DNA from: Cricetomys ansorgei
Lineage: Eukaryota > Chordata > Mammalia > Rodentia > Nesomyidae
Direction: 5' to 3'
NCBI GenBank assembly: GCA_026225945.1
Contig: JAMJFZ010001074.1
Coordinates: forward strand, 5,340,001-5,404,000
DNA length: 64,000 nucleotides
Shown one piece after another: positions 1-12,451 of this stretch. Position 1 is the first letter of the stretch; the number at the start of each line of letters is the position of its first letter. A program made the translations under genes and the position numbers. The notes beneath the pieces are model-generated. The model did not search any database, was not told where the DNA came from, and was given only the letters and a program-made list of their open reading frames with translations.

Positions 1-292
1 CAAGTATGTCTCCAATTCTTATGCATTCGGGCTCTTTTCTTTCTATTTTCTTGTTTTGTCCAATACATTAGTTTTTGTTATATTATTATTATATTAGTTA
101 TATTATTATCCCTCAGAAAGTCTATTTGTTTTCTACTGAGAAACAGAAAGGGGTTGGATCTGGAAGTAAGGGGATATGAGGAGGAGCTGGAAGGAATAGA
201 AGGAGAGAAATCTATAATCATGACATATTATGTAAGAAAAATACATACTTTCAATAAAAGGAAAAATGTCTATTGAATACTTTAATCCAACC
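1..292 (+). mobile_element. LINE-1 3' UTR end fragment
   Basis: This matches the remembered terminal part of rodent L1 3' UTRs: tctattttcttgttttgtcc, the cagaaaggggttggatctgg block, a purine-rich stretch, then tgtaagaaaa...caataaaagg. The window edge truncates it on the left. The same terminal block recurs at about 31380-31525. Confidence 0.7.
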
Positions 293-384
293 TTCCTCAT
301 AGAAGAGATGCAAACCACTATGACAAAAGTTCAGTTTCATCAATATCAGTTACAAATGACAGAAAATGACAGAACAGTAATCAT

Positions 385-2290
385 TCATTAAGAATACTAA
401 GCAACAAAATGGCAGCCTACAGAATGGTAAAAAAAAATCTTCACCAACTCCACTTCTGATATAGGGCTATTATCCTAAATATATAAAGAACTCAAGAAAC
501 TGGACATCAAGAAAACGAGCAATCTAATTAGTAAGTGGTATATAGACCTAAACGAAAAATTCTCAAAAGACAAATCTCAAATGGCTGAGAAACACCTAAA
601 GAAATGTTTGGCATCCTTAGCCATTAGGGAAATGCAAATATAACCTACTCTGAGATTCCATCATACTCCTGTCAGAATGGCTAAGATCAATAACACAAGT
701 GACAGCTCATGCTGGCAAGGATGTGGAGCAAGAGGAACACTCCTTCATTGCTTATGGGAATGCAAACTTGTACAGTCACTTTGGAAATCAATATGATGAT
801 TCCTTAGGAAATGGGAAATCAACCTACCTTAGGACCCAGTTATACCAATCCTGGGCACATACCCAAAAGACATCCCATCCTGCCAGAAGGACTCTTGCTC
901 AACTGTTCATAGCAGTTTTATTCATACTAGTCAGAAACTGAAAACAACCTAAATGTCCCTCAACTGAAGAATGGAGAAAGAAATTATGGTACATTTACAT
1001 AAAGAATTATTACTCAGCTATTAAAAATGACTACATGAACTTTTCAGGCAAATGTTCTCTTAAATATTAGGGAAAAAAAAATACTAAGTGAGGTAACCCA
1101 ATCACAGAAAGACAAACATTTTGGTAGATACTCACTTATATGTAGATACTAACTGCTAAGCAAAGGAGAAAGGTACTAGTATCCATAGACATAGGAAGAC
1201 TACACAACAGGAAAGGCCCCAGTCGGAACACAGAGATCTCCCTGGTAGGGTGGAAACTGAACAGAGGGTTCAGGTGGGGCAGGGGAGGATGGGAATGGGA
1301 GTAGAGGGGACTAGGAGGAGGAGAGGAATAGAGGGAGAAAATATATAGAGAGAAGATAAGAAATTGGGAGACAATTAGGGGATGATCTGGAGACCTAGTG
1401 TAGTGGAAACCTCACAGGAATCTATGAGGGAGACCCTAGCAAGGATCCCTAGTAATTGAAGATAGGGAGCCTCAACAGGCCATCTCCTGTGGCCAAGCAA
1501 GGCTTCCAGTGGTGAGAATGGGACACCATCCCAGCCACAGAACTTCTGACTTATGGTCTATCTGTCCTGCAAGATCCTCATTGACAATGGAAATGAAGAA
1601 CTCCATGTGAACCGAGAGAACCCCTGCCTGAAACTGCAGGACAGGACAGGAACCAGAGACTGGATAACCCGCAGACAATTTCTAAAGATTTCATGCTGTC
1701 ATAGATCGGTACCTAATCCAGTCCTCAATAGAGAGGCCCCCTCAAGCAACTGGGAGGAGTATATTGAGAGACTCAGGGCTAAACATTGTGCAGAGATTGG
1801 GGAACCCCATGGAAGAGAGAGAGGAGGGATGGCAGAAACCAGAGAGGCTGAGGGCACCAGGAAAACAAGCCTCACATTGTCAACTGACTAGCACTCTTAG
1901 GGGCCTACAAAGACTGAAGCCATAGACACTTAACCTGTAGGATCCCCTAAATACATCTCATAGATGTCTGGATTGGTGCCCTTGAAAAGTTCCTACAGGA
2001 TGGTATGGAGGTGTCTCTGACCATTTTACCTGCCCTAGAGATCTTTTTTCTCCTGCCAGGCTGCCTGGCCCAACCTTAATGTAGGGATTGGTGACCTCAT
2101 TTGATCCAGGTATGCCGTGCCCTGATTGTATTGTAACCCTGGGGAGGATGGTTCTTTTCTCAGGATATGTGGGCAGTGATGGGGGTAGATCTGGGGAAGA
2201 CTAGGGAGCCTGTGGGTGGAGGGAGGGAAGCAAGAGTTTCAGGATATACTCTATAAGTTGTATGAGAGAAGAAAATTTTTAAAAAGAATA
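385..2290 (+). mobile_element. LINE-1: end of ORF2 plus G-rich 3' UTR
   Basis: From about 395 to 1170 the DNA follows the last part of L1 ORF2, with landmarks gctgagaaacacctaaagaa, gggaaatgcaaat, ggatgtggagcaagaggaac, catacccaaaag and tcagctattaaaa. Stops and indels break the frame, so only short pieces stay open. A 3' UTR with G-rich purine tracts (about 1265-1345) and conserved blocks runs to about 2290, ending in a short A-rich tail. It is a dead copy. Confidence 0.8.
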
Positions 2291-3860
2291 TGAAGCAAAC
2301 TATTGATAAACACAGATTAAAAGCATACTTATTTTAAGTGTTTAGTTTTTCTGTATTTACTATAGTTCCACTAACCATTCCACATCAGTGTTTCTTCTCA
2401 CAAGAAGCCCTGGGTGAATATACTCTCCCCTATATTGTTGTATTTATTTACATACAATGTTGGCCTCAGTAAAAATGTGATAGTCTCCCATTGGTCAGTA
2501 TTGGCACTGAAGACAGAAAATGAATTCTACTCCTATATTCTTCAGTTACAATGAAAGATGTTAATGATTCCAAATTAAAAGAGCTCATAAACACATGATG
2601 AAAGAGTATTTGCCAGACAAAAATCAAAGACTGGAAGATAAAGCTGATTAATTTTGAAACCCCAGGAAACGTATCCTCCAGGAACCTTCAGGGGGGAAAA
2701 AAAAGAATTATACTGAGAGATTTTGTAATTTTTACATAGTGAGAGTGTCTCCTGTGAAACTCCTTCTGCAAAACATTCATTATTAAGGTCAATGTGAGGT
2801 AAGGGACTCCCTGGCTCTCCTTGGCTATTATTCTGCACAAAGTAAGAAATACAAGATGTCTTCCTGAGTAGTCTTTGTTTTGTTTCAATCTTCCCCAAGG
2901 GCCACAATTACACAAGGGGGTGTGAGGCGCCAATCTTGGATGATAAAATAGAGTTCCTTTCTATAATAGCTAGTCTTATCACATGCAAAGGGGAGGAGGC
3001 ATAAATATATGTTTCATAGAATTGCTGTGACAAGCAGATAAACTACTGTGATAACACAGCTTGGTGAAAAATTCAGGGAAAACGTCCATTATATTTTAAT
3101 CCATCATCATGTTAGGAATTCTGTGGTATACCTTTATGCATATGTAGAATGGAAAGACCTTGCATTCTCCTGATATTTGTACATTAATAAGAATGATACA
3201 GGCTCCTAAAGCTCTCTAGCAATGGGTAAAATTCTCCCTCGGTTCCTGACTTGTCAGGACCGTTCATTTATATGATCTGGTAAAATTCACTTAACCATTA
3301 CTGAATTCAGTTTTCTTGTCAGTGATGTACGGAGTTCAACAGCTCTGTCTTCCTGGCCTCTGGGATCACTTAAGTCAAAAATTGGTTTGGCTGTTTATGA
3401 AACTATATCCTAAATTGAACAAACGTATCTATCATTCTGGCTTTGCAGATAAGAGCATTTTAAATAAATTTTTCTTCTGTTCAAATACTAGGTTTTTTTT
3501 TTAAAAAAAGATATGTGGTCATGATATCACAACACAAATGTTAAAAACATGCTCGCAATGGCATCCACATCAATAGTAAGCCCCTACAAGATGAAATGAA
3601 GACCTCTAATAGAACGTATTTTGAGTAGCTCTTCATAGTGAATAAATTAACTCCCTAGATTGCCAATTTGTATTTTAATCCAGGCACTTCAACTGGTACG
3701 TTATTAAATAATTTACATCAGCAAAGTAAATAGAACTTCTCTTCATTGTTGGTGCTAATAAACTATAAATGATCTATGAATATACTACTGGTTGCTTGAA
3801 ATCCCCTTCTTTCAGAAGTAATATTAACCCTTTCAATATTTCATCAAAAATTGGGAAATA
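2291..3860. other. AT-rich intergenic DNA, nothing recognised
   Basis: I see no splice-supported open frame, no RNA gene and no named repeat here. Open frames up to 110 codons on the minus strand (2575-2907) have no family resemblance. Confidence 0.5.
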
Positions 3861-3861
3861 C

Positions 3862-4190
3862 ATGAGACCCCACTCCTAGGTAAGGAGCTATTGACAGGTA
3901 ATTTCTGCTGAGGTAGTAGAAGTAATTTTCATTTGGTGATATGGTCACTGGTATGTTGACCATCCTCTGGTAAACAGTCCCTCCATATTTATACAACCAA
4001 TTGTAATTAAACTAAAAAATTATGTAAATAAATTTAAATAAATAATAATATAAAATGATATGAAAAAGTAGGGAAAGTTTTGTAGAAGTAGGGTTCTCAG
4101 ATGAGGAGGAAGGGAAAATAATGGGATAAATTTGATCAAAATAATTACATGCATGAATTACATAATTACATGCAAGGACAAATTTTAAAT
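3862..4190 (+). mobile_element. LINE-1 (Lx-like) 3' end fragment
   Basis: Recognised blocks are gagaccccactcctaggtaa, tattgacaggtaatttctgc, the gtatgttgaccatcctctgg run, and the terminal gataaatttgatcaaaataa followed by acatgcatg. These fit the 3' UTR of old rodent L1 elements. Confidence 0.6.
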
Positions 4191-4829
4191 GCTGTTTAAA
4201 TCTCTAAGAAAGCAAGTTCCTAAAACACACCATCATCTCATTGGTCCAAACCACCTGGGACAATTTATTTGTAACTCTGCAGACAGAATATCAACGTGTA
4301 TCTCATAAAAACATTCGATAAGTGGTATACAAGCCTCTTCCCCAGCTCTTAAGTCTGTATTCCTCCCTATAATTTCAATTTATCACAGAATAGAGTGAAA
4401 AATCCACTCTCATCAGCATATCTTGGGGCAGCGCAATTTCCTGTGCTAATACATGTCAGTTTCCTTGGGAACTGCTAAGCTAGTTGGAGAAGTGTCACGG
4501 CGTGTCTACAGCACCAGTGTGATGCGATCTTACACTTTACCTGAACAAAGTACTAGGAGTCACGCTCTGATTTGTAAGTTGTTTGTCAGTGGTATCCCCT
4601 CCTTTGCCAGCTCCGTACGACCACATTCACTACCACCACAGATTGACCCTAGGCATGATCCGCTAAAGTGGGTGAGGTGAGAGCTGCCTCAGCCCTGGGC
4701 CTAAACTACTCTAAAATCACATTTAATCTGTTCCTTGGCTCTGCTACCAAGAATACATTTTATGAGCAATCAGTCAATATATTGTCAATGTTCCTCTTAG
4801 AGAACTCTCTATCTCTGTGTCTGAATCTC

Positions 4830-4878
<49 letters not shown>

Positions 4879-7800
4879 CTGTGTAGGTATTCAGATATTC
4901 TTAGGGGCCTCGTTTTGTATAGTATATTTTAGAAATAAAGTCGACAGTGCATTAGAGAAGATCAGAGATCAGTCAGAAACATGATGCAGGTCTCAGTAGT
5001 CAATATACAATACTTACGGGAGAAACAAAAACTGAATAAGACAACAGTGAGCCACGGAGGGAAGATTCCTCATGTCTGTTGGGTGACAGAGAAAGTGAAG
5101 CAAGACCAATCCCATTACCAGTGGTTATGCTTCAGCCGCTCCAATTTCATTCATTTTTCTTTGGTTTCTGATGTGCAGAGGCTGTTTGATGAATTCCCTT
5201 CCAGGGACAAGCCAGTCTTGAGAGAATATACGTTAAAAAGTTATGAAGAGTGTATAATTTATTAAACCTAACTCATTATTGGAAGCTTTTAGCATGCAAT
5301 CCATTTAATAGGAATCATTGGTGAGGAAAATGACTACTGTTTTGATCTGATCGCATAAGCTGTGGCATAATTTTCTATGTCTGGAATGATTTCCCTCATC
5401 TTGAACAACACAAATACTCACACTTGGCTAGCTGCTGGTAAACTGATGTGTATGTTTGTCATTTATTAATGGCAGTGGCTTTATGTTTTCATTATGTTCT
5501 GTAACAAATAAACTACAAGCTCTCAGTGAAATGATTGAATAATTGAATAGAGAAGTTATAGTATAAGTGCATATGGACAGCACGAGTTTACAAAGAGGTT
5601 TCTACCTATGAGCCAAGTTCACTCAAGATAAAAATCAGCAGCCGGGACTATGTTGAGATTCTGACTAGAAAAAAAAAAAAAAAGGAGAAATGAAAATAGA
5701 AAGATTGGCCTGTCTGACTGTTCTTCACAAAGAATGAAACAACATTCTGAAGAAGAGGCCAAGAGAACAAATTCAGTACATGAACATAGCTCACTACAGA
5801 TAGAAGCAGCCCATAATCAAATAATAAAGGAGAGTTAAGATGCTCCAGAGGTGCTTTTTGTCAAGAAGCCCCTTCTCTGACCCTAGACAGGCTTCGCTTC
5901 AAATAATATCCTCACTCTTTTTAAAGCCAAATGTTACTGAACTCTTTTAATGACTAGCTAACTTCAAATGCTATGTTGAAAATTATTAGCCATTATCCAG
6001 TTGGCTCTATAGGAACATTTGCTTTATGTCTAGTTTCTTTTCCATTACAAACATACTGCAGTCTTGTAGCAATTTTCATTTTATCTCTAAAGGACAGAGT
6101 CCCAGACACAGAAGAGCTGCTCCAAAAGGTCTGTGTGGTTTTGTTCTAAATACATTGTCATATAACATTATGAAAAAGATTCTCTAGAAAGAAGGTCAGA
6201 GTGTATTTTTCCCTACATCACTAGCTGTTATTCCTTTGAGTTTTTCCCATTTGGGTGAATAACAGAAAATAACATCATATTGTGTTTTCTGTTTTCATTA
6301 CACATATAAGGATTCGCCACTCCAAACGGTCAATTGCAGGTTTCTACCTTTTGTCAAATTATCCATAGGCATATTTTAAAAATGTATGAATCTAGTCCTG
6401 TTGATGAGCAAATGCTGTATACAATTAACCATGGCAATAAAGCATGTTCACATCTCATTAAAGAACTAAGGTATACATAAAATACATACAAATATAATAG
6501 CTGATAAAAGGTACCACAATTATTAATCAAGCAGTAAAACAAAATTCATTTCTCTCTAACATGGTCCAGAAAAATTTTCAAAGAAGATGGCATGACTCTG
6601 GATATGATTTTGATGAGTGTTATGTGAGAAAATGGTAATACATGTAGAAATATTAAACCTAGGTAGTTAACTTAAGTGCTATAAAGTTACAAATTTTAGT
6701 AAACTGTCTTGTTGTAATAACATATGATTTTCTTCTAAACAAATTTATAAGAATAAAATACCATTCATTATAGCTTTTTTAAAATTTCTATGCTTACCAC
6801 AGAAGCATTAACTCTCTGGAGTTTAAAATTTTAACAGTTACTGTTAAAGCATACTATTATGATTATTGGACTCAATTATTGGAAAATCTGGAAGTTAAAT
6901 GATGCTTCACTTCCTTCAGAACACAGAATTACTAACAGTCAGTATATGTTATAAAAATTGACACAACTTTCTAAATTTTACAATTTGAAATTAAGTAGAA
7001 TTACTGACTCAATCTGAGTTATAGTTTTATTTGATTTTTTTAACATACTGATATTTACTCTCTATACTCTCTACGTGTCACTGAGACCCACATATAATTC
7101 GTGTTTATGAATATCCTTATCAAATGCATTGAACCAAATAAGAAACACCAGTGATTTACCTATAGAATGATTTTTCCACTTCACTCTACAAATCTGAATG
7201 TATAGTTGTCCAGTCTCTCAAAATCAGCACAGAACTTCAGGAAACCTATTCTCAAATCCAATGTGTTCACTAATGCTTTGCTTCAAATTGGCATAGCAGC
7301 TTCTCCTCTATGGAGGCATCACTGCCAATGGACATTCATGGATTCTTTTTATGCCACTGCTGCCTCTATAATCATAACTGGGTGCTATTGGTTCCATGAA
7401 TAGTCCATTTGCCGTCAAAGCTATCACTGTTGCCTGTTAGGAAGATCCACAGTTTTATCCTTTGGAAGGAAGGAATTTATTAGAGACAGAGTTTGAGTAG
7501 AAAATTATTTTAGCAATCTAGCAGATTAGTTATTAAATATTAAACAAAGCACTCCAAAAAGAGTTTCTACTGAATTCCCCCAAGGTAGGAAACAACATTA
7601 GGTTCTACAATGTGGATTTAAAATAATTGTTATGAATATTTATAAGGTAGGTGGAATATTTTTGAGGTAGGCAACATTTTTCTGTCCTAAATCCCAGAGG
7701 ATTGACTTTCTCTTACAGTACTTCCTCTCATGATGCCCACAAAAGGGGAGTGATGGAATCTCCATGCCACTGATATTATGACATCAGGTCTTCTGCAGAA

Positions 7801-8744
7801 CACATCCTCTGAATGCATACACATGTGGCTGCTATAGTGGGAACAACCTGTTTCAAGGACGTCTAGCCACAAAGGTGTATTCCGACTGTCATGAGTCACG
7901 GCAACCAACATGTAATCAATTTTCTTGGATATTTCATATCTACTCCTTTTCTATGTGCCTCTCAGTCAGGATTCTATTCCCAGATACTTTCTTAGAAGCT
8001 ATTCCTCCTATCTGTGCATTAGCAGAGTATATGAAAAATTGAAGAGTGCTTTGGTCAAGTTTCACAGAGCTTCAGGGGAGCCAGTAAGAGCCTATGAAGG
8101 CAAATGTAGTCATCTTCCTAGAATTCTGTTCTTCCTCTTTTTTGGTAAGCTTAGATGTCTCATATCCAGTTACAATCCCTTTATATTTCTCTCTCCTAGT
8201 ACCTACAACCTTGTTATTTTTGACCTTATATCTATTTAACCTTATCATTTCTTTACACTGCAACAAAGGAATGCTTGATATTCTACTGTTATCAGAATTT
8301 TTGTCATCTTGCAGACAACATTGCCAAAGCCCTGGAGATCAAGATACCAAGGTTGCCCAACAGCCCATGATAAGAATGAAAGCAGGCCTTCCATTGTGCT
8401 GTGAGACAGAAGAGTCTCTAAGCATCTGCTGCCTGTCAGAGTGAGCCTGGCCGCTCTTCATTTAAATCCTCTTTCTTACATTCAGAAAGGATCCTCATAC
8501 AGGATGAGGGCTACAAAGCAGAGACATGTTGTTATAATGTCCTGAATGTTGATTCAATCATATCAGTCTGCTATTTTTTAAAAAGGTGAGAACTTTCTAG
8601 AATCCTCCACAAGACAAGCTAGAACTCTGTTAAAGGAGAACTGAGTTAGCTGTTCTGTTACTGAAAAAATGGGGTCACCTTAGTGAACTTCTGGTTCTCA
8701 GGAGGGTTGGAAAAACTTAAGAGGTTGATACACAGAATTCTATC
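4191..8744. other. AT-rich intergenic DNA with one TG tract
   Basis: Apart from a (TG)n at 4831-4876 and an A run at about 5670-5683, I recognise no repeat, RNA or gene. Open frames such as 8094-8444 (116 codons) have no domain and no coding context. Confidence 0.45.
4831..4876. repeat. (TG)n microsatellite
   Basis: This is nearly perfect TG dinucleotide repeat, about 46 bp, with one TTG interruption near the start. Confidence 0.95.
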
Positions 8745-8950
8745 TTAGTCGGAGTTTCTGTTGCTGCAATGAAACACCATGACCAAAGATCAAGTTGGAG
8801 AGGAAAGGGTTTATTTGCCTTATACTTTCATACTACTGATCATCTGAAGGAAGTCAGAATAGGAACTCAAACAGGTCAGGAGCCTGGAGACAGGAGCTGA
8901 TGCAGAGGCTATGGAAGAGTGCTGCTTACAGGCTAGCTCCCCATAGATTA
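8745..8950 (-). mobile_element. 0.4-kb rodent interspersed repeat, truncated copy (URR1-like?)
   Basis: It starts ttagtcggagtttctgttgc and runs through the gaaacaccatgaccaaagat and aggaaagggtttatttgcc blocks, then stops after the gtgctgcttac block. The same sequence order occurs at 8957-9392, 52738-53150 and, inverted, at 20622-21028. I remember it as a rodent non-autonomous DNA-transposon-type repeat (URR1/RCHARR1-like), but the class is not proven here. Confidence 0.6.
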
Positions 8951-8956
8951 TCATTT

Positions 8957-9392
8957 ATCTTAATTAGGTTTACTATTACTGAGATAAAACACCATCACCA
9001 AAGATACTTGGGGAGGAAATCATTTATTTGGCTTATGCTTCCACCTCACAATTCATAATCAAAGTATGTCAAGACAGGAACTCAAGCAGAACAAAAATCA
9101 AGAGGTAGCAGCTGATACAGAGGCCATGATGGAGTGTTGCTTACTGGTGTGCTCTTCATGGATTGTTTAGCTTGTTCTCTTATAAAACCCAAGACTACCA
9201 GCCCAGGGATAATATCACACAAAATGGCCTGGTGCACTGGGTTGTCCCCCTCACCACATCTTTGCTAGTTAAGAAAATGTCCTACAGGCTTGCCTGCAGC
9301 CTGATCTTATGGAGGCAATTTCTTATTTGAGGTCCCTCCTCCCAGATGACTTCAGCTTCTGTCAAGTTGACAGATAAAACTATCCAGCACAA
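8957..9392 (-). mobile_element. 0.4-kb rodent interspersed repeat, near full length (URR1-like?)
   Basis: This is the longer of two adjacent copies in the same direction. It runs from ttactattactgagataaaa through ttatttggcttatgcttcca and atggaggcaatttcttattt to gtcaagttgacagataaaac. Compared with the copies at 20.6 and 52.7 kb it is complete at both ends. Confidence 0.65.
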
Positions 9393-10284
9393 ATTCCATA
9401 TCCATGTTCATGACACCTATAATGGTCCTGGCACAATGTTCCTGACACAGTGCTCAACAGAAAAATAAATCAGGTACTGACACCCACACAGCCAGAAATG
9501 TCCAAAACTCAATAATAAAAAAATTACATAGATAAGACATTACTTCCATGTTAGCTCGCTCACTCATATTTCCAGACTTCAAAACCTGGACTAAAGAGCA
9601 AGGGGAAACAGTAGGGTATTCATAAAATGCAAGGAAAGCTAACCACAGTAGATATCCCAGCAGGGACTTCAAGTCTGGATTTTGCCAGAGCTGGAAAATG
9701 GACAAGCTATAATTCGATTTTGTTTGTGAAACATTTAAGTTCTCGAGATGAGATTCTTTGTCTAAAATTGCTGGAGAATTGTTGAAATCATTTATAAAGC
9801 AATCTTAAAGCCAATAGGTAAAGAAAATGTAAGTTGGACAGAGAAAATTAAAATTAGAATTTTTCTCCTGGAAACCAGTTTATCTTGTTGGCTCATTTCG
9901 ATGTAAAAATTACTGCATTTTCACTACATCCTAGGCATTCTTCTTAGCTACAATGGTGGAGAAACCTGTGCTGTTTGACCTAATCCTTGATACAAGTCTA
10001 GGAAATGGACACTACCATCTACCTCATTTTGGAGATAAGTACATTTAAATACAGAAAGCTGAATTAACTTGCCAAAGATCCCTCAAATGGGGAAATGAAC
10101 CAGCTGGAGTAGACTTTTCCCTATAAACATGAGTAAGAGAAGAAGTACTACAAACCAAACAAATTCTGAATCACAGAGAAAGTTTTCTTCACTTTGTTTA
10201 AAATTGTTAGCTCTTCTCTTTTGAAGTAGACTGAAATACATAGGAAACATAAATATCGCCTTTACGTTTGCATAGTCACTATAG
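9393..10284. other. Intergenic DNA, nothing recognised
   Basis: No gene, RNA or named repeat is visible. The open frames are under 90 codons and show no family features. Confidence 0.45.
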
Positions 10285-10620
10285 ATATACATATAAGTTT
10301 ATTTTTAGTTAAATATAAATAATTATTTTGTGCACTGTTGGTTGAGGGGCTGCCTAGGCCTTGACGTTGTGTACTATCTGCAGTTGTTGGATTTATGTGG
10401 GGAATGTTTGATTGCTCATGATCTGCATGGGCTATCAGTAGAACACCTGAGGAGTTCTGGATCAATAAGAACACCTAAGTTGAGATGCTCGAGGTTCCAC
10501 TGTCCAGTATGGTTCTTGCCATGGTGGTGGTTCCCTCTTCTGAAGTCTGACAGGGTTTGCACCTATGAAAATGCCTCCTGTGTCTTATTTGTTAGTCCTG
10601 CATAGTAGTTTACTGCTACA
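10285..10620 (+). mobile_element. LTR fragment, same family as 24863-26626 and 40795-41113
   Basis: Read on the + strand it aligns block by block with the reverse complement of the LTR at 26306-26626: aagtttatttttagtta, gaggggctgcctaggcc, gttgttggatttatgtgggg, agtagaacacctgaggagtt, ccactgtccagtatgg, tctgacagggtttgcacc, atgcctcct. The family's AATAAA has become AATAAG at about 10463. The ends are decayed and no target duplication could be read. Confidence 0.65.
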
Positions 10621-11185
10621 CTTCTCTGTACACATGTGCTGTGGCACATGCAAATATACAGAGAAATGAGCATACAAAAAATAGAAAAATAAATAATTTA
10701 CTCCTTAAAAATAAAAATAAAGGCATGGTGACTAAGGCCTATGCTACACAAGGTTTCTTCTTGGATGGATATGTGGAAGAAAGAAGTTCCTCACAGCATG
10801 ACACTTCAAAATCAGAGAGAGGTCAATGAGGAAATTCCAGGAAATGAGAGGGGTCAAAGAGGGGGGCTAACATGAGCTTGTCCAGCTGATGCATAGCAGT
10901 ACAGCTGGCAGGCAAGGGGTCTAGTGATCAAAGGTCAACGGCACTTCAAATCTTCAAAATTTAAGATTCTAGCTTACCAATCATCAGCAGAAATGGAATA
11001 GGTGTTTCAGGATAGGCAAAATGGGCAGTCTCTTCGTAGCTAAAATCTTAGGTAGCTAATATTGAACTTTGAGATAGTTATCACTGGAGTCTGAATCTCA
11101 AAACGTTCCAGCGTGCAGTGACTGAATAACCTAGAGATCGGTACTCAAGTTCATTTTGTTCTTTTCAATTTTGTTCTTTCATGCA

Positions 11186-11345
11186 ACAACTGTATGTATA
11201 TGTATATACATGTGTGTATATATATGTATACATACACATATACACAAAGAATATTTGAATATATATTATATATACATATATATGTGTATTATATATTGAT
11301 TTTATATAGCATATATTCAAATATTCTCTCTGTATATGTTCAACA
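11186..11345. repeat. AT-rich (TA/TG)n region forming a long imperfect palindrome
   Basis: The perfect 16-bp arms GAATATTTGAATATAT (11249-11264) and its reverse complement (11311-11326) are 46 nt apart. Pairing continues outward to about 11236 and 11339 with few mismatches. The loop is itself TA-rich. Confidence 0.85.
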
Positions 11346-11813
11346 ATAAAACTACCCAAACACAATTGTTATAAATCATCATGAAAATGAGAACTAATGT
11401 TAATTTCTCCTCAGTGAAGTAATTCAAGTAAACAAAAGCATTATGTAAAGAAAGCATTAGTTAAGCATTTCTACCAATTACGAACATGTATTTTACTGTG
11501 ATTGGGTGTAAGTTATTTTAGTACATAACAAATGGTCAAGAAAAATAAACTATTGGCGTAATTTTCAGAGACAATTCTAATCATTTTCTGCTCTCACATT
11601 CTTACTTTTATACTTCTTGTTTCCTTAGGGTTATTCTAGCATGGCTTCTGGGAGAAAAAAACCTACCGAAGTACATATTATTGATATTACATCAACTGAC
11701 TTGAGAACTAGCAGTTGTGAACCATGAATATAACTACATAAAACAAATGGTCTTAATGTTCGAAGGGTGACTGGGAGAAAATAATAAGTAACAGCTATAA
11801 AGTTATGTGAAAT

Positions 11814-12084
11814 TGTGGATTTCTTTGTTCCCTCTCCTCCTTGGGAAATAGCTAAGCAACCACTAGCACAGCTCAGAGGAAAAAGAGGAGTGGGACCAGG
11901 AATGTCTTTTTGGTCAGAGGCTGAGAGTTGCAGGAAACAGAATTCCCAGGAGACTGTTGTCAGTGGAACATCTCAGTTTATTGAAGCAAAGGTGGTTACA
12001 TTTATAGAGAAAAAAGGGGGAAGGGTCCTTGGCACACAGGGATGGGGCCATTGGTTAAGACAGGGATACTGGAGTTGCCCCAGT

Positions 12085-12122
<38 letters not shown>

Positions 12123-12445
12123 AGGTAGGGGGCTCACTGTCATTCTAGGAGTCAAAGTCCTGGAAAAGCACCCTCTGCATAAGGTGTGGACAGGGGAAAG
12201 AGGAAGACACCTTATCAGAAAATAGGCTCATCACTAAGCCTTCTAATTACAGTGTTGAGATAAGTACCAACCAGGCCACATTCCTTTGTCAGGAACCTGC
12301 TGTAAACCATGCATCATTTAGAATTTAGCTAGGTTTTGTCAGGGCTAAGAAAAAGAGGGAGCAACTAAATGCTTTCCACCTTCAGGGTGAGAATTCTGGG
12401 GTTCAAAGCACTTCAACCCACTCTTAGTTCTAGGACAGCCCCACA
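11814..12445 (-). mobile_element. Solo LTR of an ERVK-like endogenous retrovirus (632 bp)
   Basis: It is bounded by inverted termini TGTGG...CCACA and a perfect 6-bp target duplication TGAAAT (11808-11813 and 12446-12451). Read on the minus strand it has a TATA box (TATAAA, + 12001-12006) and a polyadenylation signal (AATAAA, + 11977-11982). A (GT)n tract at 12087-12119 lies inside. No internal retroviral sequence flanks it, so it is a recombination-derived solo LTR. A 6-bp duplication fits class II (ERVK) elements; the family name is not known to me. Confidence 0.85.
12087..12119. repeat. (GT)n microsatellite inside the solo LTR
   Basis: This is a perfect dinucleotide tract of about 33 bp within the U3 region of the LTR. 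Confidence 0.95.
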
Positions 12446-12451
12446 TGAAAT

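Noticed and set aside
699..1891. Open frames of 80 and 112 codons near the window start
   Set aside because: The first is a piece of decayed L1 ORF2 and the second lies in L1 3' UTR. Neither is a gene.
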